Shown piece by piece: positions 27,003-35,473 of a stretch of DNA of 64,000 nt. The notes under the pieces were generated by a model, which did no database searches, had not been told where the DNA came from, and saw nothing but the letters and a program-made list of their open reading frames with translations. The DNA is from Candidatus Didemnitutus sp. GTDB taxonomy: Bacteria > Verrucomicrobiota > Verrucomicrobiia > Opitutales > Opitutaceae. Within the stretch, counting starts at the first letter, position 1. Each line of letters opens with the position of its first letter. Where the stretch lies: the NCBI GenBank assembly GCA_017991595.1, contig JAGOQJ010000001.1, forward strand, positions 186,001 through 250,000, written 5' to 3'. The translations under genes were made by a program, and so were the position numbers.

Positions 27003-30000
27003 TCAGGGGCCGACGATTTTCTGGCGGAGGTGCGTGTGGCGGAACTTCGACTCGGCGTTGCGGACGGCCATCGAGTAGGCGGCGGGCTCGCCGACGAGGA
27101 AGACCTTCTTCTTGCCGCGCGTGATGGCGGTGTAGACGAGGTTGCGCTGGAGCATCATGAAGTGCGCCTTGAGCAGCGGCACGATGACGACAGGATACTC
27201 GCTGCCCTGCGACTTGTGGATGCTGATGGCGTAGGCGAGCGCGACGTCACCGAACTCGCCGCGCTCGAAGACGTGCGACTCGCCGTCGAAATCGGCGATC
27301 AGCGTGCCCTTGGTGAGGTCGGTGCTGACGACGCGGCCGATGTCGCCGTTGAAGAGGCCCTTGTCGTAGTTGTTGCGGAGCTGGATGAGCTTGTCGCCGG
27401 GGCGATACTCGCCGCTGACGGCGCGCAGGCCCTTCTGGTGGGGGTTGAGTGCGGCCTGGAGGCGGGTGTTGAGGTTGCCGACGCCGACCGTGCCCTTGTG
27501 CATCGGGGCGAGCACCTGCACGTCGGTGATGGGGTTGAACCACTTGAAATGCGCCGGGATGAAGTGCGTGCAGAGCTCGACGATCTTGGCGAGGCAGTCC
27601 TCGGCGTCGGTTGCGGCGATGAAGTTGAGATCGCTCCACGTCTGCGCCTTGCCGACCTCGCCGAGCACGGGTGGCGGCTGGGCGACGCCTTCGTTGATGG
27701 CGTGCGCGGTGGTGACGATGGAGCTCTCCTTGCCCTGGCGATAGACGAAGGAGAGGCGGGTCACCGGCAAGGCCGGTGCCTCGGCGGGTGATGGGCGATG
27801 GGCAATGGGAGATGGGGTGGGGCCGCTCGCAACTAGCTCACTACTGACGGCGATGAGGTCCTTCAACACGTTGCCGGCGCCGACGCTGGGGAGCTGGTCG
27901 ATGTCGCCGACGAGGAGCAGGTGCGCGCGGGCGGGCACGGCTTGCAACAGCGCGGCGGCGAGGCGGGTGTCGAGCATCGAGGCTTCGTCGACGATGAGGA
28001 AGTCGGTGGCGAGCGGGTGCGCCTCGTTCACCGTGAAGGCGCCGCGCTCGAACTTGAGCAGGCGGTGGATGGTGGAGGCGAAGCCGCCGGTGGTGCCCGC
28101 GAGGCGCTGGGCGGCGCGGCCGGTGGGGGCGGCGAGCGTGACGCGGACTTTCTTGGCCTTCAGGATGTCGACGAGCGCGCGGAGGATCGTGGTGTTGTGG
28201 GTGACGATGTAGTCGTCGGTGACATAGAGCCCGGATTTCGATTCGAGGCTGATGCACACGCATTCCTGCGGGCCCAGCGGCGTGACAGAGGCGATCCGCA
28301 GGCGGAGCGACAGGCGCCGCCGGGCGTGCGGACGCTCCGTCCTTTGCCGTTTGCGCGAGAGGTGGAACAGCGTGGCCGGTTCCGGGTGCTGTAGAAAGAC
28401 CGTGTAGGCGTCGAGCCCCGCCCGGCGTTCGCCCCGGTGGGTGAAATGCGGTCGCTTCACTGCGCCGAGGGTGGCGATGGCGCCGAGGGACCAGGCCAGC
28501 CGCTGCACGTCCCGGGCGAGTTGAAACGAGGAGGTCGTGAAGGAGACCACGCCGAGGTGGTCCACGGTGCCGTCGGTGTCGAGGAGGCCGCGCAGCAGTT
28601 CGAGTCGTTGCTCAAGGGACGCCTCGAACAAGGAAGGCGGGATGAACTTGGCCTCCGAATTAACATTCAGCCCCCAGCCGACGATCGCATCGCGCAAGGG
28701 GTTGGCGTGACCTTTGCCGCGGGCGACCAACCGGTGCGTGAGCGTCGGCTTGCCGTGAAGCGTGACCGGTTTGAGGCGGATGCCCAAGGGAGCAAGCAGC
28801 CCGGCCACGTGGTCCAGCAATTCTGCGTCGGCCGAAGTCAGCAACACGGCCTCCTTGAGCCCGCCGTCTCCGATGAGTGCGCCCAGAACATACGGGGGCA
28901 TGGCGATCGGCAGATCCGTGCCTTCGGGACGCGGCTGCAGCAAAGGCACGGCCATGCGCTCGCTCTCGGTGCGATCATCCGCGAGGCGTTGTTGCACGTA
29001 GCTCAGCGGGACCACGCGCCAGCCGCGGGAGCGAATCTTCTTCTTTTTGCCCGGATGCCAGACGGAGGTGCGGGTCCACAGTTTCCAGAGGTGGTCGGCA
29101 CAGCATTCGCAGGAACGCCCGTCGGCGAAGGTGACACGGAACGTCGGCTTCACACCCTGCGGATGGATGCTGCGCACACGCACGACATCGCCCTCCGCGC
29201 CGACCACAAGGTCGCCGGGACGGAGGTCGCCGATGGCACGAAACCCTTCCGGCGTGAGCACCCGGGCGTGCAACGGCTGCGCTTTGCCGGTTCCCGGTCC
29301 GCCGGTGAGGATGGAGAACTTGTGCGTGAGGGCGTTTTTGATCGCGCTGGATTGGAGCGGGTGGAACGCGAAGCCGGCCTTGTCCTGCGCCCATTGCACG
29401 GCGGCGTCGACCTTGATGGCCGGGAGGCCGCTCGGCACGGCGGTGAGGCGGCGGACAGTGTCGGCGATTTTCTGTTCGGCGCGGGTGTTGAGCGGGAGCT
29501 GGATGGCCGCCGCGTTGCGCGCGGCGAGCTGAGCGCTGTGCTCTGAGGGCTCAGCGCCAGAAGGGCCGTGGGCGACGATGGCTTTTTGCGCGATGAGTGC
29601 GTCGATGCGGGCCTCGACGCGTTCGGCGGAGGTCTCGAGGAGTGTGGCGGTGTAGGTGACGAGCTCCTCGCGCGGGTAGGCCGTGTGGCCTTCCTCCTGC
29701 AGGGTCTCGAGCGCGTAGATGAGGCCGGCGTCGAGGCGGGGCGGGGCGTCGTTGGCGTAGCCGAGGTTGATGGCGATGCGGTCGGCGGTCTTGAAGCCGA
29801 TGCCGTCGATCTCGCGCGCCATGCGATAGGGCTCGTGGGTGATGATCTGTTTCGCCTCGGGGCCGAACTGGTTGACGATCTTCACGCACTGCGAGGTCGT
29901 GACGCCGTAGGTCTGAAGGTAAATGTGCACCTCGCGCAGCGTGCGTTGCTCCTCCCACGCGGCCTTGATGGCGCCGGCGCGGACCTTGCCGATGCCGGGG

Positions 30001-30425
30001 ACCTTGCGGAGCTTGCCGGACTCCTCGCTGAGCACGCGGAAGGTGTCCACGCCGAACGCGTCGACGATCTTGTTGGCGTAGACCTTGCCGATGCCGGGGA
30101 CGAGGCCGGAGCCGAGGTATTTGCGGATGCCGTAAACGGAGGAAGGCAGCTCGCTCTTGTAGCCGGTGATCTTGAACTGCGCGCCGTGCTGCGCGTGCTT
30201 GGTCCACTCGCCGGTGAGCTGGAGCGTCTCGCCGCATTGCACGCCGGGCAGCGGACCGACGATGGTGACGAGCGACTTGCCCTCGGCGGGCGGGGCGGAG
30301 GCCGGATCGTCCGCGGCCTTGGCGTTCTCGGGGCGCAGCTCCGCGATGGTGTAGTGGTTCTCCTCGTTGAAAAAAATGATGCGTTCGAGGACGCCGGTGA
30401 GGGAGTTGGGAGAGGGCGCGGCCAA
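27003..30425 (-). CDS. recD2: RecD2-type SF1B helicase interrupted by an intein
   Basis: A 1140-residue precursor; without the intein the mature helicase would be 777 residues, normal for RecD2. The N-terminal half has OB/HhH elements (VPGIGKVYANKIVDAFG, VPGIGKVRAGAIKAAW, IDGIGFKTADRIA). Walker A is GGPGTGK | TT, broken after Lys381 by the intein and resuming at Thr745. Downstream are motif II VDEASMLD, GDIDQLPSVGAGN, and the C-terminal AYAISIHKSQGSEYP and YTAITRGKKKVFLVG. It is a 5'-3' DNA helicase of repair or recombination, separate from RecBCD. The start is TTG at 30425, the only in-frame candidate after the TAA ahead of LTGVLERIIFFNEENHY. A loop of about 30 residues with short tandem repeats lies after motif III. 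Activity depends on protein splicing. Confidence 0.93.
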   Translation of the reverse strand: MAAPSPNSLTGVLERIIFFNEENHYTIAELRPENAKAADDPASAPPAEGKSLVTIVGPLPGVQCGETLQLTGEWTKHAQHGAQFKITGYKSELPSSVYGIRKYLGSGLVPGIGKVYANKIVDAFGVDTFRVLSEESGKLRKVPGIGKVRAGAIKAAWEEQRTLREVHIYLQTYGVTTSQCVKIVNQFGPEAKQIITHEPYRMAREIDGIGFKTADRIAINLGYANDAPPRLDAGLIYALETLQEEGHTAYPREELVTYTATLLETSAERVEARIDALIAQKAIVAHGPSGAEPSEHSAQLAARNAAAIQLPLNTRAEQKIADTVRRLTAVPSGLPAIKVDAAVQWAQDKAGFAFHPLQSSAIKNALTHKFSILTGGPGTGKAQPLHARVLTPEGFRAIGDLRPGDLVVGAEGDVVRVRSIHPQGVKPTFRVTFADGRSCECCADHLWKLWTRTSVWHPGKKKKIRSRGWRVVPLSYVQQRLADDRTESERMAVPLLQPRPEGTDLPIAMPPYVLGALIGDGGLKEAVLLTSADAELLDHVAGLLAPLGIRLKPVTLHGKPTLTHRLVARGKGHANPLRDAIVGWGLNVNSEAKFIPPSLFEASLEQRLELLRGLLDTDGTVDHLGVVSFTTSSFQLARDVQRLAWSLGAIATLGAVKRPHFTHRGERRAGLDAYTVFLQHPEPATLFHLSRKRQRTERPHARRRLSLRLRIASVTPLGPQECVCISLESKSGLYVTDDYIVTHNTTILRALVDILKAKKVRVTLAAPTGRAAQRLAGTTGGFASTIHRLLKFERGAFTVNEAHPLATDFLIVDEASMLDTRLAAALLQAVPARAHLLLVGDIDQLPSVGAGNVLKDLIAVSSELVASGPTPSPIAHRPSPAEAPALPVTRLSFVYRQGKESSIVTTAHAINEGVAQPPPVLGEVGKAQTWSDLNFIAATDAEDCLAKIVELCTHFIPAHFKWFNPITDVQVLAPMHKGTVGVGNLNTRLQAALNPHQKGLRAVSGEYRPGDKLIQLRNNYDKGLFNGDIGRVVSTDLTKGTLIADFDGESHVFERGEFGDVALAYAISIHKSQGSEYPVVIVPLLKAHFMMLQRNLVYTAITRGKKKVFLVGEPAAYSMAVRNAESKFRHTHLRQKIVGP
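27789..27816. repeat. Four-copy 7-nt tandem repeat inside recD2
   Basis: ATGGG recurs at 27791, 27798, 27805 and 27812, a strict 7-nt period. On the coding (minus) strand it yields SPIAHRPSP within an in-frame loop between the GDIDQLPS motif and TRLSFVYRQ. RecD2 proteins usually have a much shorter linker there. Confidence 0.7.
28194..29282 (-). other. Class 3 intein with LAGLIDADG endonuclease in the RecD2 P-loop
   Basis: 363 residues (382-744 of the precursor) beginning AQPLHARVLTPEG and ending VTDDYIVTHN before Thr+1. Residue 1 is Ala, which cannot be the usual first nucleophile. The class 3 WCT signature is present: block B HLW (His64, Trp66), block F VCISL (Cys343), and Thr361 directly before the terminal His362-Asn363. 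LAGLIDADG blocks are LGALIGDGG (about 133-141) and LLRGLLDTDGTV (about 229-240), so the homing endonuclease looks intact. The block B position normally held by Thr appears to be Cys (CADH). Insertion after the P-loop Lys removes ATPase function until splicing. The boundaries are exact because removing the segment restores GPGTGKTT. Confidence 0.92.
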
Positions 30426-30569
30426 GCGGGTCCACGGTTATCCGTCGTGACGCCGCGGGCAAGCCCGGTCCTGAATCGCGGCCGAGGCGGTGCGGCGGAC
30501 GGCGCGGGCGGGCTGGGGAAACAAGAAGCGCATTGCCGGGGTCGGCCGAGGCAGACAAGGTGCGCGGGC

Positions 30570-31022
30570 ATGGAATCGCTCTCGTTGCTGCTGCCGATCA
30601 TCCAGCTCGCCATCACGCCCGTGATCCTCGTGTCGGGCATGGGCGCGTTGATGATCGTGCTGACGAATCGCATGGGCCGCATCGTGGATCGCACGCGGCT
30701 CCTGGCGGAGAAGATCCCGGCGATGGAGGGGGACGAGCGCCGGCACCTGGAGGATCAGCTGGAGATCATGTGGCACCGCTCACTGCTGATCCGTCGCGCG
30801 GTGACGATGAACGGCCTGAGCATGTTGCTCTCGTGCCTGATGATCGTGGCGCTGTTTTGCGGCGCGATGCTGGAATGGGAAATGCGCGGCGTGGTCGTGA
30901 CACTTTTCGGCGGGAGCCTCCTGATGCTCATCGGCTCGCTGGTGGTGTTCCTGCGCGACATCTTCTACGCCCTGCGCGCACTGCGGTTGCAGATCGACCG
31001 GGCGAAGACCCTGCACCGTTGA
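30570..31022 (+). CDS. DUF2721 membrane protein
   Basis: A 150-residue integral membrane protein with hydrophobic segments near residues 7-30, 75-100 and 105-130. Family pattern: PVILVSGMGALMIVLTNRMGRIVDRTR near the N-terminus (signature LTNRxxRxxDR) and FLRDIFYALRALRLQ near the C-terminus. DUF2721 proteins have no established function. A paralogue lies 84 nt downstream on the same strand. It is divergent from recD2 (144-nt gap). The ATG at 30570 begins the conserved region; a long upstream extension of the frame is antisense to recD2 and rejected. Confidence 0.88.
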   Translation: MESLSLLLPIIQLAITPVILVSGMGALMIVLTNRMGRIVDRTRLLAEKIPAMEGDERRHLEDQLEIMWHRSLLIRRAVTMNGLSMLLSCLMIVALFCGAMLEWEMRGVVVTLFGGSLLMLIGSLVVFLRDIFYALRALRLQIDRAKTLHR

Positions 31023-31106
31023 ACGGGATCGGACAGCGCAACCTTTGACAGAAAATGCACACGCCCGGAGATTGCGGGCTGACGCTCTCAATCTAGCCTT
31101 CACCCC

Positions 31107-31562
31107 ATGAATCCCAGCACGAGCGCGACCTTGCTCCAGATCATCCAGGCGGCGATCACGCCGGTCATCCTCATCTCGGGCACAGGCATGCTGCTGCTCA
31201 CGCTGACAAACCGCATGGGCCGGGCCGTCGACCGCACGCGCGCGCTGGCCGGGCAGTTGCGCGGCTCCAAAGGCAGCGATGTCCGGCACGTCGAAGGCCA
31301 GTTGACGATGTTGCATCTGCGCACGCGGCTCATCCGCTGGTCGGTCATCTACGCCGTGGTGAGCATGCTGATCGAATGCCTGCTGGTGCTCGCGATCTTC
31401 GTCTCCGGGCGGCTGCAACTGCAGGCGGAGGCCGTGCTGCTGGGGCTTTTCCTGACCAGCATCGTGCTGCTGGTAGGTTCGCTGGTTTACTTCCTGCGCG
31501 ACGTGGTGCTCTCGCTCGAGGCGCTGGACACCGAGGTGGCTTGGGCGCGCGAGGGGAAGTAG
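31107..31562 (+). CDS. DUF2721 membrane protein (paralogue)
   Basis: A 151-residue paralogue of the preceding gene. Both have a QxxITPVILxSGxGxLxxxLTNRMGRxVDRTR N-terminus, three hydrophobic segments, and a C-terminal FLRDVVLSLEALD. The two chains probably arose by tandem duplication and may form a hetero-oligomer in the inner membrane. Function unknown. Just downstream lies palindromic repeat copy 4. Confidence 0.88.
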   Translation: MNPSTSATLLQIIQAAITPVILISGTGMLLLTLTNRMGRAVDRTRALAGQLRGSKGSDVRHVEGQLTMLHLRTRLIRWSVIYAVVSMLIECLLVLAIFVSGRLQLQAEAVLLGLFLTSIVLLVGSLVYFLRDVVLSLEALDTEVAWAREGK

Positions 31563-31590
31563 CCGGTGGGCGGGCAACGGGGGCGCCAAC

Positions 31591-31662
31591 GGTAGGCCGC
31601 GACCTTGGTCGCGCCGCCAAGCGGTTATCCGGCAGATGGCGCTCGGGACGAGCGCCGCTACC
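31591..31662. repeat. Interspersed palindromic element, copy 4 (hybrid)
   Basis: The left arm GGTAGGC with hairpin GCGACCTTGGTCGC matches the module of copy 1. The right arm, with hairpin GGCGCTCGGGACGAGCGCC and GCCGCTACC, matches copies 2 and 3 in inverse orientation. The copy therefore joins modules of two subtypes. Confidence 0.6.
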
Positions 31663-31693
31663 TTGCGCGGAACGGCGATAAAACCCAAACGTG

Positions 31694-32341
31694 CTATACC
31701 CGCGCCAGCAACACCGGCGACATCGCAGCGAAGGACGCGAACACCTCCGTGGCGCCGTGTGCCCGCAGTTCCTCCGCCGTGTGCGTGCCGGTGGTGACGC
31801 CGAAGAAGACGAGGCCGGCCTGCTGCGCGGCGGCGAGGTCGTAGATCGAGTCGCCGACGAGCGCTGTGGTGGCGGCGGTGGCGCCGAGCGCGGCGAGGGC
31901 GTGGGCAGCGAACTCGGGTTGCGGTTTGAGCCAGGGCGTGTCGCCCGCTCCGAAGATGCCAGCCACGAGTGGCGTGACGCCGAGGTGGGCGCAGACCTCT
32001 CGCGCTGCATCGCCGCGCTTGTTGGTGAGAACGCCGCAGGTGACCCCGCGGGCGCGCAGGGCTTCCAGCAACTCGCGGGCACCGGGCAGGAGCGTGACGT
32101 CCTGGAGATTCGTGGCGCGCCAATGCGCGAGGTAGAGCGGCAGGATGCGCGCGACGTTCTCCGGGCCCGCGAGGGCGGCGATGGCGTCCTCCAAGCCGCG
32201 TCCGATGGCGTCGTGCACCTGTTGCATCGTCGGTTCCGGCAGGCCGATCTGACGCATTGCGTAGGCGTGGCAGCGGTGGATCGCGCCGAAATGGTCGAGC
32301 AGGGTGCCGTCGAGGTCGAAGAGGACAGTGCGGAGACGCAT
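31694..32341 (-). CDS. HAD-superfamily phosphatase (phosphoglycolate phosphatase-like)
   Basis: A 215-residue cytoplasmic hydrolase. Motif I is FDLDGTLLD with nucleophile Asp9 and acid/base Asp11, motif II VLTNK, and motifs III/IV KPQPEF and LVGDSIYD. The alpha-helical cap between motifs I and II has the subclass I arrangement of Gph/PGP enzymes. It likely dephosphorylates a small phosphorylated metabolite such as 2-phosphoglycolate; the substrate is not provable from sequence. It is monocistronic and divergent from the MlaE operon. Confidence 0.9.
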   Translation of the reverse strand: MRLRTVLFDLDGTLLDHFGAIHRCHAYAMRQIGLPEPTMQQVHDAIGRGLEDAIAALAGPENVARILPLYLAHWRATNLQDVTLLPGARELLEALRARGVTCGVLTNKRGDAAREVCAHLGVTPLVAGIFGAGDTPWLKPQPEFAAHALAALGATAATTALVGDSIYDLAAAQQAGLVFFGVTTGTHTAEELRAHGATEVFASFAAMSPVLLARV

Positions 32342-32505
32342 GGGAACGGGCCAGCATCGCGGTCGGTCCGCCGCCCGCGAGTCGGAAATGGCCGGTCGCG
32401 CGGGCGATCTCAGCGGCGAGCCTGACCTGCGGCACCGCTGAAGGCAGTCATCCGGTCGGACAAAAAGTTCTGGAGCCCGCCGGGTCGTGAGACGAGAGTG
32501 CCGGC

Positions 32506-33651
32506 ATGTCCGAACCCAGCATCGTTCCCGCTCGCGCCGAGGCGCAGTTGGCCGATGGCGTCATGACCGTGGCGGTGGGCGGAGATTGGAAACTGACGGG
32601 GCGGCGACCGGATTGGCGTGATCTGGCGGCGCAGACGATGCAGGCGCACCCGGACGTGGCCGCGCCGCACACGATCCGTGTCGTTGGCGACGGGTTGGTG
32701 GATTGGGATAGCGCGCTGCCACTCTTCGTCCGTCACGCCCGCACGGGTGCGGAGTCGATCGGGGCGAAGTTCGAGACGGAGAACTTGCCGCCGGGCGCGG
32801 TGCAGTTGATGGATCTGCTGGTGCGCCGCGAGGCGGTGCACGCGGAGGCGAAGTTGCCGGACCTGTTCACCGCTGTGGGCGTCTTCACGCACCACCTGGC
32901 CGGCGAGGCGCGCGATCTCTCGCGGTTGGTGGGCGAATGCGTGTTCAGCTTCGGACGGTTCGTGCGCGGGCAGGCGCAGTTCCGTTGGCGCGATTGTCTT
33001 TTGGAGATGCAGCAGTGCGGCGCGCAGGCGCTGCCGATCGTGGGGCTGATCAGTTTCCTCGTCGGCATCATCCTCGCGTATCAGGGCGCGGTGCAGCTGC
33101 GGCAGTTTGGCGCGGACATCTACGTGGCCGACATGGTCGGCGTGGCGGTGGTGCGCGAGATGGGGCCGCTGATGGCGGCGATCGTGCTGGCCGGCCGCAC
33201 GGGCGCGGCCTTCGCGGCGACGCTGGGCAATATGAAGGCGAACGAGGAGATCGACGCGCTCGACACCCTCGGCGTCTCGCCGATCGACTTTCTCGTCATG
33301 CCGCGGCTCGTGGCGCTGCTGGCGATGATGCCGTTGCTCGCGCTGTATTCCAACGTGCTCGGCATCTTCGGCGGGCTCGTCATTTCGCGCGCGATCCTCG
33401 ACATCCCGGCATCGCTCTACTGGGCGGAGACGAAGACGATCGTGGACCTGTCGGACCTGTTCACCGGCCTGATCAAGGCCGGGGTGTTCGGCCTGCTCGT
33501 CGGCGTCTCGGGCTGCCTGCGCGGGTTGCAGGCGGAGCGCAGCGCCGCCGGCGTCGGCCGCGCGGCGACCGAGGCCGTGGTCACCGGCATCCTGCTCATC
33601 ATCGTGAGCGACACGGTGTTCGCCGTGATCTTCAACATCCTCGGCTGGTGA
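32506..33651 (+). CDS. mlaE: MlaE-type ABC permease with N-terminal STAS-like domain
   Basis: A 381-residue inner-membrane permease of the Mla/MCE phospholipid transporter. The first ~125 residues form a STAS-like cytoplasmic domain (VVGDGLVDWDSALPLFV), which in the E. coli system is provided separately (MlaB). The rest is the MlaE domain: QALPIVGLISFLVGIILAYQ, the coupling-helix region VREMGPLMAAIVLAGRTGAA, and EEIDALDTLGVSPIDFLVMP. It is the first gene of a four-gene operon; the ATPase start follows the stop after one nucleotide. Together with the next three genes it should move lipids between inner and outer membrane. Confidence 0.93.
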   Translation: MSEPSIVPARAEAQLADGVMTVAVGGDWKLTGRRPDWRDLAAQTMQAHPDVAAPHTIRVVGDGLVDWDSALPLFVRHARTGAESIGAKFETENLPPGAVQLMDLLVRREAVHAEAKLPDLFTAVGVFTHHLAGEARDLSRLVGECVFSFGRFVRGQAQFRWRDCLLEMQQCGAQALPIVGLISFLVGIILAYQGAVQLRQFGADIYVADMVGVAVVREMGPLMAAIVLAGRTGAAFAATLGNMKANEEIDALDTLGVSPIDFLVMPRLVALLAMMPLLALYSNVLGIFGGLVISRAILDIPASLYWAETKTIVDLSDLFTGLIKAGVFGLLVGVSGCLRGLQAERSAAGVGRAATEAVVTGILLIIVSDTVFAVIFNILGW

Positions 33652-33652
33652 G

Positions 33653-34459
33653 ATGAGCGCGCCTACCGTCAGTCCCGCCACCGGCAAGTTCGCCATCGAG
33701 GTCGAGGGTCTCGAGGCGCGCTACGACGACCGTGTCATCCTGCAGAACGTCTCCTTCGCCGTGAAGCGCGGCGAGATCTTCTTCATCATCGGCGGCAGCG
33801 GTTGCGGCAAGAGCACGCTCCTGCGCAACATGATCGGCCTCGTGCCGCCGGCGAAGGGCAGCGTGCGTTACTTCGGGCGGGATTTCACCCATGCCGCGGC
33901 CGCCGAGCGCAAGGCGCTGCTGCGCACCTTCGGCGTGCTCTACCAGAGCGGCGCGCTGTGGAGCTCGATGACGCTACGCGAGAACGTGGCGCTGCCGCTG
34001 GAACTCTACACCGACCTCTCCCGCCGCGAGCGCGACGAGGTCGTCGCCCTCAAGCTCGCGCAGGTCGGCCTCGCCGGCTACGAGGATTACCTGCCCGCCG
34101 AGCTCTCCGGCGGCATGAAGAAACGCGCCGGCCTCGCCCGCGCGCTGGCGCTCGACCCGCAGATCGTGTTCTTCGACGAGCCCTCGGCCGGCCTTGATCC
34201 GATCACCTCGCTCAAGCTCGACGAACTCATCCTCCAACTGCGCGAGACGCTCGGCACCACCATCGTCGTCGTGTCGCACGAGCTCGCCAGCATCTTCGAC
34301 ATCGCCGATCGCGTGGTGATGCTGGAGAAGGAGACGCGCGGTCTCATCGCTGAGGGTGACCCCCGCCAGTTGCGCGACCGCAGCGAGGACCCGCGCGTGC
34401 GGGAGTTTTTGAATAGACGCGTGGCGTCGCTTGAAACAAAAGGAGACACCTCCGCGTGA
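33653..34459 (+). CDS. mlaF: MlaF-type ABC transporter ATPase
   Basis: A 268-residue ATPase with Walker A GGSGCGKST, Q-loop region YQSGALWSSMT, signature LSGGMKKRAGLARALAL, Walker B IVFFDEPSAGLDP and switch His in VVSHEL. QSGALxxSMT and DPITS are typical of the Mla/Ttg2A branch. It pairs with the upstream permease, and its last codon overlaps the start of the MCE-protein gene by 4 nt (GTGA). The sequence AAAAGGAG before that overlap is one of the few clear ribosome-binding sites in the window. Confidence 0.95.
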   Translation: MSAPTVSPATGKFAIEVEGLEARYDDRVILQNVSFAVKRGEIFFIIGGSGCGKSTLLRNMIGLVPPAKGSVRYFGRDFTHAAAAERKALLRTFGVLYQSGALWSSMTLRENVALPLELYTDLSRRERDEVVALKLAQVGLAGYEDYLPAELSGGMKKRAGLARALALDPQIVFFDEPSAGLDPITSLKLDELILQLRETLGTTIVVVSHELASIFDIADRVVMLEKETRGLIAEGDPRQLRDRSEDPRVREFLNRRVASLETKGDTSA

Positions 34460-35463
34460 AATCCCGCTTCAGTCCCGCCGTCGTCGGCATGTTCGTCCTA
34501 GGCGCCGTCCTGCTCGCGATGCTGGCATTCATCTCGTTCGGCGGGACGAATTTCTTCTCCAAGCCCACGCGCTTCGTCGTGTATTTCGACGAGTCCGTCA
34601 GCGGGCTCGATCCCGGTGCCGCGGTGAAGATCAACGGCGTCCGCATCGGCCGCGTGGCCGCGATCGCCGTGCGCTACGACACCGCCGCCCGCGCGGCGCA
34701 GGTGCAGACCATCTGCGAGGTCGACCGCAACGTCCTCATGGACGGCGATGGCAACACCATCGAGATCACCAATCCCGCCGAGCTCCGGAACCTCGTCGAG
34801 CGCGGTCTCCGGGCCCGTCTTACGCTGCAGGGCATCACCGGCCTCCTCTTCGTCGAGCTCAGCTTCGTCGACCCCCGCGAGTATCCCGACGCCCAGCCAC
34901 GGCGCGCCGAGAGCTACCCTGTCGTGCCCGCGATCCCGTCGCCGATCTCGGAGTTGCAGAACAGCCTCGTCGAGATCGTCGCCGACATCAAACAGGCCAA
35001 GATCTCCGAGCTCAGCCGCGACCTGCGCACGCTCATCGGCACCACGAACCAGAAAATTTCCGAACTCGACGTGAAGGAACTCGGCGCGCGCATCACTGCG
35101 GCCGCCGCAGGCGTGGAGAATTTCGTCAACAATCCCGAGGCGCGCGGCGCCTTCGCCAATCTCAATCAGGCGATCGGCGAAATCCGCACGCTCGTCGCCA
35201 AGGTCGACGCGCAGGTCGGCCCCGTGAGCGACGAGTTCCGCCAGACGCTGACCGAGGCGCAGCAGGCGATCGAGTCGATCGACGGCGCCGCCGTGACCAC
35301 GCGTCGTTTTGTGCAATCGCAGGGTTACCTCGGCGAGGATGTGGCGCGGGCGCTCCAGCAAGTCTCCGACGCCGCCGAGGCGATCCAGCGTCTCGCCGAG
35401 CTGATCGAGCGCAACCCGAACGCCCTGCTCGTCGGCCGCAAGCCCGCCGCCAACGCCAAGTGA
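34456..35463 (+). CDS. mlaD: MlaD-type MCE-domain substrate-binding protein
   Basis: A 335-residue protein with a single N-terminal membrane anchor (VVGMFVLGAVLLAMLAFISF). The MCE domain (about 35-120) has FVVYFDESVSGLDPGAAVKI and GVRIGRV. A long helical C-terminal region (about 160-335; DIKQAKISELSRDLRTLIG) is rich in predicted coiled coil. MCE proteins form hexameric rings that shuttle lipids across the periplasm, and the long tail may extend the tunnel as in PqiB/YebT-like proteins. It starts at GTG 34456, overlapping the ATPase stop, with a strong AGGAG upstream. A lipoprotein gene follows after 10 nt. Confidence 0.92.
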   Translation: MKSRFSPAVVGMFVLGAVLLAMLAFISFGGTNFFSKPTRFVVYFDESVSGLDPGAAVKINGVRIGRVAAIAVRYDTAARAAQVQTICEVDRNVLMDGDGNTIEITNPAELRNLVERGLRARLTLQGITGLLFVELSFVDPREYPDAQPRRAESYPVVPAIPSPISELQNSLVEIVADIKQAKISELSRDLRTLIGTTNQKISELDVKELGARITAAAAGVENFVNNPEARGAFANLNQAIGEIRTLVAKVDAQVGPVSDEFRQTLTEAQQAIESIDGAAVTTRRFVQSQGYLGEDVARALQQVSDAAEAIQRLAELIERNPNALLVGRKPAANAK

Positions 35464-35473
35464 TCCGCCGACC

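Noticed and set aside
28194-29282. Degenerate, non-splicing intein because residue 1 is Ala
   Set aside because: The WCT signature of class 3 inteins accounts for Ala1, and the terminal HN and Thr+1 are intact.
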